Translations under genes and position numbers: made by a program
Part shown: positions 7,811-15,714 of the stretch, one piece after another
Position numbering within the stretch: position 1 is the stretch's first letter
Layout: every line of letters begins with the position of its first letter
Notes under the pieces: generated by a model
What the model saw: the letters and a program-made list of their open reading frames with translations, nothing else
Database searches by the model: none
What the model was told of the DNA's origin: nothing
NCBI GenBank assembly: GCA_003223245.1
Contig: QHYI01000104.1
Span: 88,532 to 152,531 of the forward strand
Length of the DNA: 64,000 nucleotides
From: Acidobacteriota bacterium
Lineage (GTDB): Bacteria > Acidobacteriota > Terriglobia > Acidiferrales > UBA7541
Reading direction: 5' to 3'

Positions 7811-8296
7811 TTACATCTTGTAGCGGCCCAGGTCCTCGTCGGAGAGTCCTTCCAGCCAATTGCGCAGTTGCTCGTTGGTATTTTTCTCGGAAAACGCGCT
7901 GGACACTTTGGAGTTCTTTAGCACGGTTTCATCCACGTAGATGGGGCAATCCACGCGCAACGCCAGGGCAAGAGCGTCGCTCGGGCGCGAGTCGATGGTC
8001 ATCATCTGCCCGTCGCGCTCCACCCAGATCAGCGCGTAAAACGTATCGTCCTTCAAATCGTTCACCACAATTTTCTGGACGCGCACCTCGAGCCCGAGCA
8101 ACACGTTCTTCAGCAGATCGTGCGTCATCGGGCGCGGCGTATGCACTTTTTCGATTTCCAGCGCGATGGCGTTGGCCTCGTAAACACCAACCCAGATTGG
8201 CAGGATCGCCTGGCCTTGCACGTCTTTCAGCACGACAATCGGCATGTTCGTTACGGGGTCCATCATCAAGCCGCGGATTTTCATTTCCACTTCCAT
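7811..8296 (-). CDS. Bifunctional nuclease family protein (DUF151)
   Basis: A 161-residue protein of the BFN/DUF151 family. The conserved core is present: MPIVVLKDVQGQAILPIWVG near the N-terminus, the ALEIE/RPMTHDLL segment and DSRPSDALALALRVDCPIYV. Family members are small cytoplasmic proteins; a plant member has RNase and DNase activity, but the bacterial role is unclear. The ATG at 8296 follows a strong GGGAGG site. It lies 15 bases downstream of miaB on the same strand, so the two are probably co-transcribed. Confidence 0.9.
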   Translation of the reverse strand: MEVEMKIRGLMMDPVTNMPIVVLKDVQGQAILPIWVGVYEANAIALEIEKVHTPRPMTHDLLKNVLLGLEVRVQKIVVNDLKDDTFYALIWVERDGQMMTIDSRPSDALALALRVDCPIYVDETVLKNSKVSSAFSEKNTNEQLRNWLEGLSDEDLGRYKM

Positions 8297-8311
8297 GGAG
8301 GCCTCCCTAGG

Positions 8312-9712
8312 TCAAACCACGTGCTCGCCCACCAGGCTATTCGGCGTCACCCCTGTCACACGAACTTGTACGTAGGTTCCCAGAAGTTGTTCCACATGGG
8401 AAGTAAAATTTGCCAGGCGATACGAACTGGTATATCCCGACCACTGGTTTTCGCGCCGGGATTTCCCACTCACCAGCACCTCAAATGTTTGCCCAATCAA
8501 CTTCCGGTTGCGCGCGGTCTGAATTTCCCGCTGTTTATTTTGAAGAATCGCGAGGCGGCGGCTCCTTTCCTCCTCCGGAATTGCGTCATTCATTTTCATG
8601 GAAGGGGTATGGGGCCGGGGCGAGTACTTGAACGAGAACAGGCTGTCGTACTTCACTTCATCGAGCAAACTCAGAGTTTCTTCAAAATCGGCCTCGGTCT
8701 CACCGGGGAAACCTACGATGATGTCCGTGGTGATTGCAATTGGCCTCTTCGCGCCGCGAATCACCGCGATTGTTTCCAGATATTCCTCGCGCGTGTAGCT
8801 GCGCTGCATCGCGCGCAACACTTTGGTCGAGCCTGACTGCACCGGCAAATGCACGTGCTCGCAAACTTTCGGGTGCGTTTCGATCGCCGCGACAATATCC
8901 GGCGTGAAATCGCTGGGATGCGATGTCGTGAATCGCACGCGCCGGATTCCTGGAACTTCGGCGACAGCCAGCAACAGTTCCGCAAAACGCATTTTCCGCG
9001 GCGATGGGTCGGCGTAAGAATTCACAGTCTGCCCCAGCAGCTGCACTTCGGAATAACCCAGCTCCGCGAGTTGCCGCACTTCGCGCAGAATGGCGTCGCT
9101 CGCGCGGCTGCGCTCCGGCCCGCGGGTATAAGGCACAACACAGTACGAACAAGCTTTGTCACAACCCTCGATGATGGTCAGATAAGCCCGAAAAGGATTG
9201 TCGCGCCGCGTAATCTCCGTCTCGAACGTTTCGTCCGTGTCCGTGTCGAGCCCCGTCACGCGGTGATTCCCCGACTCGAGCTGCGCAATCAGCTCCGGCA
9301 GTTTCCTATAACTGGCCGAGCCGCAAACCAGGCTGACCCACGGCGCGCGCTCGAAAATGCCTTCGCCTTCCTGTTGTGCCACGCATCCGAGCACGCCGAT
9401 GATCTTCCCTTCGCTCTGTTTGGCGCGATATTCGCCCAGCCGCGAAAAAACTTTTTGCGCTGCTTTTTCCCGGATGCTGCACGTATTGTAGAGAATTAAC
9501 CTGGCCGCTTCCGGCGTCTGCACTTGCCGGTAACCGCGCGACAGCAGAACCCCGGCCACTTTTTCCGAATCGTGGTCGTTCATCTGGCAGCCGAATGTTT
9601 CAAGAAAAAACGTCCCGCGTTCCTGACCGCCGTCGATAAACAGCGAGGGCGCGGAGGAATAAGAGTCCTCGCCCGTGAGTCTCCCCAATGCGACGTCAAA
9701 CGGTTTACTCAT
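8312..9712 (-). CDS. miaB: tRNA-2-methylthio-N6-dimethylallyladenosine synthase
   Basis: A 466-residue radical SAM methylthiotransferase that adds a methylthio group to i6A37 of tRNAs. The N-terminal domain has its three cluster cysteines (ETFGCQMND, YNTCSIRE, GVLGCVAQ). The radical SAM motif CDKACSYC is followed by VVPYTRGPERSR, the hallmark that separates MiaB from RimO and MtaB. The C-terminal TRAM domain is seen from about residue 390. The ATG at 9712 is used, giving the usual family length; an upstream extension has no similarity. It is followed closely by the bifunctional nuclease gene. Confidence 0.95.
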   Translation of the reverse strand: MSKPFDVALGRLTGEDSYSSAPSLFIDGGQERGTFFLETFGCQMNDHDSEKVAGVLLSRGYRQVQTPEAARLILYNTCSIREKAAQKVFSRLGEYRAKQSEGKIIGVLGCVAQQEGEGIFERAPWVSLVCGSASYRKLPELIAQLESGNHRVTGLDTDTDETFETEITRRDNPFRAYLTIIEGCDKACSYCVVPYTRGPERSRASDAILREVRQLAELGYSEVQLLGQTVNSYADPSPRKMRFAELLLAVAEVPGIRRVRFTTSHPSDFTPDIVAAIETHPKVCEHVHLPVQSGSTKVLRAMQRSYTREEYLETIAVIRGAKRPIAITTDIIVGFPGETEADFEETLSLLDEVKYDSLFSFKYSPRPHTPSMKMNDAIPEEERSRRLAILQNKQREIQTARNRKLIGQTFEVLVSGKSRRENQWSGYTSSYRLANFTSHVEQLLGTYVQVRVTGVTPNSLVGEHVV

Positions 9713-10027
9713 GCCCAATTCGCAGTTTACCACACCCGACTTTTTTGTACTTGTTGCCGCCTTTTCCCGGCGCAGCCCTTCGAGTCGACGCGGTTGCTCC
9801 AGTTGGTCGAACTCTCGGCCGCTTCCCCGACCTGCTCCGGGTTCCGCGACGACGCATAAGTCACGAGTCACAAATCACGAGTAACCGTCACCATTCATCC
9901 ACCATGCCCCTGTTTCCTCTTAAGCAGCAAAATCACAAACTCGTGCATCCCACGGTTGCGGGTGTTTCTTGCGTATGTTACGTTTCCTACGCCCAGACAA
10001 ATTTCGACTTTCGCTGAGGGGCACACC
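9713..10027. promoter_or_regulatory. Divergent intergenic region between miaB and tolQ
   Basis: These 315 bases separate two divergent operons and must contain both promoters, although I cannot place -35/-10 boxes with confidence. An 8-base direct repeat TCACGAGT occurs at 9861-9868 and 9875-9882, a 14-base period that could be a regulator site or a leftover of a small repeat. Confidence 0.35.
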
Positions 10028-10714
10028 ATTCTTCTTTTCAATGCGGTTTTAGCGACCGATGTTACAAACATTCTCTTGCAGACCGGACCGGTCGCTCGTG
10101 GCGTTCTTGCGATCCTTCTGCTCTTTTCCCTCATCGAGTGGGCCATGATTTTCCAAAAGTGGGGAATGTTTGGCCGCATTCGCCGTCAAAGCGCCCAATT
10201 TCTGCAGGTTTTCCGCGCCACGCGCGGCGTTGCCAGTCCGCAGGCTCTGACAGCTTCCAGCTCTCCGTTCGCCAGCGTCTATGCCGCCGGCTACCGCGAA
10301 CTGCAAGCGCAAGTAGGCGGCATCGCTCCGAATCCGCACCCGCCCAAGCTGAAAAGCTTGTCAGCCGTGACCGTCAACATGCAGCTCGCTTGCGCCGAAG
10401 AAGTACGCCGCGCTGAAAAGGGCATGTCGTGGCTTGCCACCACGGGCTCCGTCTCGCCTTTCATCGGCCTTTTCGGCACGGTTTGGGGCATCATTGACGC
10501 GTTCGCCGGTCTCGGCAACGCCGGCGCCGCGAGCCTTCGCGCCGTCGCCCCGGGCATCGCGGAAGCTCTGATCACCACTGCAGCGGGTCTGGCCACCGCC
10601 ATCCCCGCAGTCATCTTCTACAACCAATTTTTGCAGAACATTCGCGACCTGGCCCAGCGCTTGGACAATTTCGCCATGGAAGTCACCGCCCAAGTCGAGA
10701 AAGCCTTTAATTGA
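10028..10714 (+). CDS. tolQ: TolQ/ExbB-type proton channel protein
   Basis: The product has the MotA/TolQ/ExbB arrangement: a first membrane helix (GVLAILLLFSLIEWAMIFQK), a cytoplasmic loop, and two helices near the end, including LATTGSVSPFIGLFGTVWGI and AEALITTAAGLATAIPAVI. With TolR it forms the inner-membrane proton channel that drives TolA. No ATG lies in frame where the family normally starts. An ATT at 10028, six bases after GAGGGG, gives 228 residues, the expected length, and is chosen; TTG at 9956 or GTG at 9962 would add about 24 atypical residues. First gene of the tol-pal cluster. Confidence 0.9.
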   Translation: MLLFNAVLATDVTNILLQTGPVARGVLAILLLFSLIEWAMIFQKWGMFGRIRRQSAQFLQVFRATRGVASPQALTASSSPFASVYAAGYRELQAQVGGIAPNPHPPKLKSLSAVTVNMQLACAEEVRRAEKGMSWLATTGSVSPFIGLFGTVWGIIDAFAGLGNAGAASLRAVAPGIAEALITTAAGLATAIPAVIFYNQFLQNIRDLAQRLDNFAMEVTAQVEKAFN

Positions 10715-10752
10715 ATTTTCGCGGCTGTCCGCCGCAACCGAGCTAGGAAACG

Positions 10753-11169
10753 ATGCAGCTTTCGAAATCCACGCAAACTTCGCTCTCCGAAATCAACATG
10801 GTCCCGTTTGTGGACGTGGTGCTCGTGTTGCTCATCATCTTCATGATCACCGCGCCCATTCTGCAATCGGGCATCGAAATCGACGTCCCCAAAACCAAGA
10901 CTGTCAAAGACATCAGCCAGGACCGCATCGTCGTCAGCATCGACAAAGCGCAACGCGTCTACATTGGCAATGACCCCGTCAATATTCACGAGCTCGGGGC
11001 CAAAATTCACGCACAACTGAAAAATTCCCGGGAGAGTGTCTTTTTGCGCTGCGACGAGAAGGTGCCCTTCGGCGTTTTTGCCTCTGTCGTCGACACCCTG
11101 CGCGTTTCCGGCATCAATAATATTAGTATCGTGACCGAGCCGCTTACGGAGCGCGCGCGGTCGAAGTAA
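10753..11169 (+). CDS. tolR: TolR/ExbD family biopolymer transport protein
   Basis: A 138-residue protein with a short cytoplasmic start (SEINMVPFVDVV), a single transmembrane helix (VLVLLIIFMITAPIL) carrying the conserved Asp just before it, and a periplasmic domain of about 95 residues (DRIVVSIDKAQRVYIGNDPV). It partners TolQ in the proton channel of the Tol system. The ATG has an AGGAAACG site upstream. It lies 38 bases after tolQ and nine bases before tolA. Confidence 0.93.
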   Translation: MQLSKSTQTSLSEINMVPFVDVVLVLLIIFMITAPILQSGIEIDVPKTKTVKDISQDRIVVSIDKAQRVYIGNDPVNIHELGAKIHAQLKNSRESVFLRCDEKVPFGVFASVVDTLRVSGINNISIVTEPLTERARSK

Positions 11170-11178
11170 AATAAAGGT

Positions 11179-11982
11179 ATGGCCACGGCTCTCGCCATTC
11201 CGAATGATCTCTCGCTGAAAAAATACTTTTTTCGCTCCGTCGTTTTCCATGCTTTGCTGATTGGCGCAGTCGTGGGCGCCGCCTATTTTGACCATCAAGG
11301 CAGTTACTGGGGCGGCGTAGGCAGCAAATCTGCCGGCGGCACGAAAGTGAATCTCGTGAGCTCGGCCGGCATACCCATGCCCAGAGAAGAAAACGTCACG
11401 GAAAGCAAAGTCATTGACCCCACCAACAGTCTTCACAAGGAAGAACCCAAGCCTTTGCCGCCGGAGCCAAAGACCGACGCCGCCAAGATTCCCAAGTTTC
11501 AAAAAGAAAAGCCTCTGCCGCCGTCCCGCAAGTCTCGAACGCTCGAGAACAAAGTCCCGGAACAGGACAATGCCATCCCGGGCCATGGCGGCACTCCCAA
11601 CCTGCCGACGGGATACTCGCAGACTCCTGGAGCTTCTTCTGCCGGTGTGTCAGCGATTGGCCAGGGAGGCGGCGATTTCGCCGGCCGGTATCCCTGGTAC
11701 GTGGATGCGGTCCGCAACCGCGTTGAGCAATCTTGGGATCAGACCGCCGTTGACCCAGCTACCCGCGCAGCTCATCGAGCCCACGCGGTAATGACTTTTA
11801 GGATTAACGCGAATGGCTCCATTTCCAACATTCGTTTGGTCCAAAGCAGCGGCAACTCCTCCATGGACTATTCCGCCATGCGCGCGCTACAAAGTATTGA
11901 TGCTTTCCGGCCCCTTCCCAACGATTACATGGGGAAGTATGTCGATGTGACGTTTGACTTCGATCTGTCATTGACCCAGTAA
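11179..11982 (+). CDS. tolA: TolA/TonB-like energy transducer
   Basis: A 267-residue protein anchored by one N-terminal helix (VVFHALLIGAVVGAAYF), with a Pro/Lys/Glu-rich linker (about residues 75-120) that would span the periplasm and a C-terminal TonB/TolA-type domain from about residue 175 (YPWYVDAVRNRVEQSWDQTA, then a strand-rich part ending VDVTFDFDLSL). Between tolR and tolB it takes the TolA position, linking inner-membrane energy to the outer membrane through Pal and TolB. The linker is shorter than the long helix of E. coli TolA, which is common outside Proteobacteria. Confidence 0.88.
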   Translation: MATALAIPNDLSLKKYFFRSVVFHALLIGAVVGAAYFDHQGSYWGGVGSKSAGGTKVNLVSSAGIPMPREENVTESKVIDPTNSLHKEEPKPLPPEPKTDAAKIPKFQKEKPLPPSRKSRTLENKVPEQDNAIPGHGGTPNLPTGYSQTPGASSAGVSAIGQGGGDFAGRYPWYVDAVRNRVEQSWDQTAVDPATRAAHRAHAVMTFRINANGSISNIRLVQSSGNSSMDYSAMRALQSIDAFRPLPNDYMGKYVDVTFDFDLSLTQ

Positions 11983-12031
11983 CCGCGCTTGTTCTCGAAG
12001 AAGATTTTTTCAGTAACCAAAGGGGGGAACC

Positions 12032-13378
12032 TTGCTGAAATCTGTGAGATGTTTGGGACAGTTGTTTTTCGTTGCGGTCATTCTCATGGCCTGCCGTTCG
12101 GTGTCAGCGCAAGACCGGATTCGCATAGCCACGGGACTTGGCCAAACGAAGATTCGCGTGGCCCTGGCCGACTTCGGCCCGCGCTCGGACCTCGCCAAAT
12201 CTCATGCTTCTCTTTTCACACAGGTCGTCCGCAATGACCTGGAATATAGCGGCATCCTCGAGCTCGCCAGCCCCAGCTTTTATCCGACGCAAGTGCCTAC
12301 CGTCCCCACGGAGCTAAAACCGCCGGCTTGGAGCGCGCAGCCGACCAACGCCAACTATGTCGGCTTCGGGAATCTGAGTGAGTCCAGTTCCGAAGTTAAC
12401 ATCCAGGCCTGGCTCTTTGACGTGCGCAATCCCTCTTCTCAGCCCGTGGTCGGCAAAGTCTATCGCGGCGCTCCCACAGATTTGCAGGTTCGCAAATATG
12501 CCCACGACTTCGCGGATGAGATCATCAGCAAACTTACCGGCGGGCTGCCGAGCGTCGCTTCCACGCAGATCGCTTTCGTGCGCTCCACGAGTCCCGGGGT
12601 CAAGGAGATCTGGGTCATGGATTACGACGGGGCCAATCAGCACCAACTGACCAATCTTCACTCAATTGCTCTCACGCCACGCTGGTCGCCGGACGGCTCC
12701 CGCATCGCCTTCACCTGCTTTGCGCCCTACAAGGGCATTGTCAGCGCGCAAATCTGTATGTATTCGATGGATCTCGGCAAGGTCATCGCTTTCCCGCGTT
12801 TTCCCGGGACCAATACCACTCCGGCTTGGTCGCCCGATGGCACGGAGATTATGTTCTCCTCTTCCATGCAAGGGAAGAGTTCGGAGCTCTATGTCTGCGA
12901 CGTCAACTGCCTCCATCCCAAGCCCATTACCCATGCCGAGGGCACCAACGTGTCACCCGCCTGGAACCCAAAGACAGGCCAAACCGTCGCTTTCGTGAGC
13001 GACCGCGGTGGAACTCCCCAGCTCTATTTAATGAATGCCGATGGTACCGGTGTGGCGAAACTCGATATGCCGGACAAGGGCTATGTCATCGACCCCGCCT
13101 GGTCGCCCAACGGCCAATTGCTGGCTTTCAGTTGGCGACGCCCGAACGATAACTACGATCTCTACATCATGGATCCCACTTCCATGCAGATTCTCGAATT
13201 GACCCGCGATCAGGGCCGCAACGAGCGTCCCAGTTGGGCGCCCGATGGCCGCCATCTGGTTTTTGAATCCACGCGCTCGGGCGAACGCCAGATTTGGACC
13301 ATGCTCGCCGACGGTTCTCAGGCGCATCAATTAACCACCAGCGGCCACAACGAGTCGCCCAATTGGTCTACCCATTAG
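12032..13378 (+). CDS. tolB: Tol-Pal system beta-propeller protein TolB
   Basis: A 448-residue periplasmic protein with a signal peptide (residues 1-26, core LFFVAVILMACRSVSA), an N-terminal alpha/beta domain (residues 27-160) and a C-terminal six-bladed propeller made of repeated WSPDGxxIAF-type blades (TPRWSPDGSRIAF, TPAWSPDGTEIMF, DPAWSPNGQLLAF, RPSWAPDGRHLVF). TolB binds Pal and links the inner and outer parts of the Tol machine. The start is TTG at 12032, preceded by a GGGGGG run at a good distance. It follows tolA by 49 bases. Confidence 0.94.
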   Translation: MLKSVRCLGQLFFVAVILMACRSVSAQDRIRIATGLGQTKIRVALADFGPRSDLAKSHASLFTQVVRNDLEYSGILELASPSFYPTQVPTVPTELKPPAWSAQPTNANYVGFGNLSESSSEVNIQAWLFDVRNPSSQPVVGKVYRGAPTDLQVRKYAHDFADEIISKLTGGLPSVASTQIAFVRSTSPGVKEIWVMDYDGANQHQLTNLHSIALTPRWSPDGSRIAFTCFAPYKGIVSAQICMYSMDLGKVIAFPRFPGTNTTPAWSPDGTEIMFSSSMQGKSSELYVCDVNCLHPKPITHAEGTNVSPAWNPKTGQTVAFVSDRGGTPQLYLMNADGTGVAKLDMPDKGYVIDPAWSPNGQLLAFSWRRPNDNYDLYIMDPTSMQILELTRDQGRNERPSWAPDGRHLVFESTRSGERQIWTMLADGSQAHQLTTSGHNESPNWSTH

Positions 13379-13404
13379 CCGTTAGCGCAAAGGAGTGCGA
13401 GAGC

Positions 13405-13469
13405 GTGTCATTCCGAGCGAAGCGAGGAATCCTGGCTAGATTTATGCGCGGCGCGACTCGGCGTGACAC
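13405..13469. repeat. REP-like palindromic element
   Basis: A 65-base unit with imperfect inverted ends: the left end GTGTCATTCCGAG pairs with the right end CTCGGCGTGACAC (11 of 13 positions). The left part reads ATTCCGAGCGAAGCGAGGAAT, itself a palindrome-like hairpin. Elements of this kind are scattered in intergenic DNA of acidobacterial genomes. Only one copy is seen in this window. Confidence 0.6.
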
Positions 13470-13619
13470 CGCAAGGCATTTTATCAACAGCTTGGGTGAT
13501 TCTTGGCGTGGAACCAGAGAAGCCGCGCGCGCATCTCATGACCGGACCCGCCGTCGGCGGGTGTTGCTCCCCTGGGAATTTTGTTTTTGTTGTTCGTTCG
13601 CTTGCGTTTTCCGGGCGTC

Positions 13620-13625
13620 TATAAT
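13620..13625 (+). promoter_or_regulatory. Possible -10 box for pal
   Basis: A perfect TATAAT lies about 105 bases before the pal start codon, in an AT-rich patch of otherwise GC-rich DNA. The best -35 at a 16-base spacing is the weak TCGCTT, so the assignment rests on the -10 alone. Confidence 0.35.
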
Positions 13626-13730
13626 ATATCGTGCTACGATATTTTGCCCGGGCCCAGCCAGCTGGTGTTACCATACTGGGTTCGTTGGGGCGAACACGGG
13701 GATTCTACTAATCGCTTGAGGAGGATCTGC

Positions 13731-14477
13731 ATGACTTTGGCTTCGCGCTTGTCTGTTCGCGCTGGACTGCTCGCTTTGTTCGGCGCAGCCGTTCTTATTT
13801 CCGGTTGCCACAAAAAAGTGACTCCACCACCGCCTCCGCCGGCACCTGTTCCCGCTCCTGCTCGTCCAACCGTGACCTTGCAGGCCAATCCAACGACCAT
13901 TGACAAAGGCCAATCCTCGACGCTCACCTGGAATTCCACCGACGCCACGGAACTCTCGATTGAGCCCGGCGTCGGCACCGTAACCGCCCAAGGCTCCACA
14001 AAAGTGTCTCCAACGGATTCTACGACCTACACTATTACCGCTACCGGCCCCGGCGGCTCTGCCACTGCTACCGCTGCGGTCTCCGTGAATGCTCCTCCGC
14101 CGCCGCCCGCTCCGAGAGAACCCTCTCTCGACGAACTCTGGGCCAGAGATGTAAAAGACGCTTTCTTCGATTATGACAAGTCGGACATCCGCCCCGACGG
14201 TCAGCAGGCGCTCTCCAGCACTGCGGATTTCCTCAAAGCGCATCCCTCTGTGAGAGTGACCATCGAGGGCCACTGCGACGAGCGCGGCTCGACCGAATAT
14301 AACTTGGGCCTTGGCGATCGTCGCGCCAGCGCCGTGAAGCAGTACCTCGTGTCGCTGGGTGTTCCTGCCGACCGCATGACCACTGTCAGCTTCGGCAAGG
14401 AGAAGCCCTTCTGCACGGAGCACAACGAAACCTGTTGGCAGCAAAATCGCCGCGGCCATTTTGTCAGGGCCAACTGA
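13731..14477 (+). CDS. pal: Peptidoglycan-associated lipoprotein with an Ig-like insert
   Basis: A 248-residue outer-membrane lipoprotein. The signal peptide ends in the lipobox LISGC (Cys at about residue 25), followed by a Pro-rich linker (PPPPPPAPVPAPA). Residues 45-120 form an unusual beta-rich domain (VTLQANPTTIDKGQSSTLTW and TTYTITATGPGG) like small bacterial Ig-like modules. The C-terminal OmpA domain (FFDYDKSDIRPDGQQAL, VTIEGHCDERGSTEYN) binds peptidoglycan. The ATG follows GAGGAGG at a good distance. Classic Pal lacks the central module. Confidence 0.93.
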   Translation: MTLASRLSVRAGLLALFGAAVLISGCHKKVTPPPPPPAPVPAPARPTVTLQANPTTIDKGQSSTLTWNSTDATELSIEPGVGTVTAQGSTKVSPTDSTTYTITATGPGGSATATAAVSVNAPPPPPAPREPSLDELWARDVKDAFFDYDKSDIRPDGQQALSSTADFLKAHPSVRVTIEGHCDERGSTEYNLGLGDRRASAVKQYLVSLGVPADRMTTVSFGKEKPFCTEHNETCWQQNRRGHFVRAN

Positions 14478-14522
14478 GCCGCTCTCACGTCTGTTTTTGG
14501 TTATAACTGATTCGTAACCGAG

Positions 14523-14557
14523 AGGCCGCCGGGCAAACCCTTGCCTGCTTGCGGCCT
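14523..14557 (+). terminator. Hairpin between pal and cpoB
   Basis: AGGCCGC at 14523-14529 pairs with GCGGCCT at 14551-14557, with an inner GGCAA/TTGCC stem. The trailing T-run is poor (TGTTAATT), so it may be a weak terminator, an attenuator or an mRNA-stabilising hairpin. Confidence 0.4.
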
Positions 14558-14628
14558 TGTTAATTAGAGTGGAAACTATTCCCAGGCCTGTTTTGGAAGT
14601 GGTTCTTTTAGACCCCTAGGAGGGTGTC

Positions 14629-15558
14629 ATGCGTATACGGAACATTGCCATTTTTAGCGCTGCCGTTTTCGCCGGCGCCGTTTGTGGAAGTCTCATCGGC
14701 CCGCGTCCGGTCGAAGCTGTCGCCAGGGAAATCATCGATCTCCAGCGCGACGTCACTTCCCTGCTGCAGGGGCAAAAAGATCTCTCCACCCAAATGACCC
14801 AGGATCACACGGTCATCAAGACTATCGTCAGCGGTTTCAATGACAACATCAACCACCTCAGCGGCAACATGGGCTCACTGCAAAAGTCCGTTCAGGACCT
14901 GCAAGCCAACTCCGGCACGCGCTTGGACACCATGGGCACGCAGGTCCAGGGACTATCGGACAATCTTGAGGAAATCAAGTCCCGCCTCGGCAAGCTCAAT
15001 CAACAACTCGTGGATTTACAGAATGCCGTGCAAAGCATGGATGCAAAGATTTCCTCCGGCGCAGCAACCCCTCCCTCCGCCGCACCGGGCGCAACGACTC
15101 CAACCGCTAGTGCTGCTCCGCCGACCGGCGCTGGCAGTGCAGCTCCGTCCATGCCGGCACCCTCAGCCGATACTCTCTTTACCAACGGCTTGCGCGACAT
15201 TCAGACGGGCAAATATGAGCTGGCGCGCGCCGAATTTCAGGATTACGTGAAGTATTACGGCAGAAGCGACTCCGCAGCCGACGCGCAATTCTTTCTCGGC
15301 GAAATCGCCTACAAGCAGAAACAGTATCAGCAGGCAATTGCGGAGTACGACAAACTTCTCAACAACTATCCCAAAACCTTTAAGCTGGCTCCCGCCCTGC
15401 TCCATCGCGGCATGGCGCTGGTCGCGTCGGGACAGAAGAGTTCCGGTATCCGCGATCTTCGCGAAGTGGTGCGACGTTTTCCCGGCAGCGAAGAGGAACG
15501 CTACGCTCGCGCAAAGCTCAAAGAACTGGGGGTGGCCGTCTCGGCCTCCCGCCGCTAG
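14629..15558 (+). CDS. cpoB: Tol-Pal system protein CpoB/YbgF
   Basis: A 309-residue periplasmic protein. A signal peptide covers residues 1-30, followed by a long coiled coil (about 33-135, with heptad-like SLQKSVQDLQANSGTRLDTM), an Ala/Pro/Thr-rich linker (140-175) and C-terminal TPR repeats (TLFTNGLRDIQTGKYELA, then FFLGEIAYKQKQYQQAIAEY). CpoB coordinates peptidoglycan synthesis with Tol-driven outer-membrane constriction. The ATG follows AGGAGGGTGTC. Its place after pal and its domain order fix the identity. Confidence 0.93.
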   Translation: MRIRNIAIFSAAVFAGAVCGSLIGPRPVEAVAREIIDLQRDVTSLLQGQKDLSTQMTQDHTVIKTIVSGFNDNINHLSGNMGSLQKSVQDLQANSGTRLDTMGTQVQGLSDNLEEIKSRLGKLNQQLVDLQNAVQSMDAKISSGAATPPSAAPGATTPTASAAPPTGAGSAAPSMPAPSADTLFTNGLRDIQTGKYELARAEFQDYVKYYGRSDSAADAQFFLGEIAYKQKQYQQAIAEYDKLLNNYPKTFKLAPALLHRGMALVASGQKSSGIRDLREVVRRFPGSEEERYARAKLKELGVAVSASRR

Positions 15559-15714
15559 CTTCCTTCCTCGTTCTTCGTTCTGCAGTCGCCCTCCTCCCGC
15601 TCGTCCGGTGCCCGCATCGCTTCTCGCTCCGCAGCCTGTTGGTTCTCGTTCTAATTCAATGACGGATGGTTCTAATGGGGTGTCGCAGGGTACCTCTTCA
15701 CTTCCTGGAGCTCC

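Larger units (their letters stand above)
13379..13730. other. tolB-pal intergenic region with repeat and promoter
   Basis: These 352 bases split the tol-pal cluster. They hold a short palindromic repeat element (13405-13469) and a TATAAT-like box (13620-13625), so pal and cpoB may be transcribed from their own promoter. I see no coding sequence in it. Confidence 0.6.
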
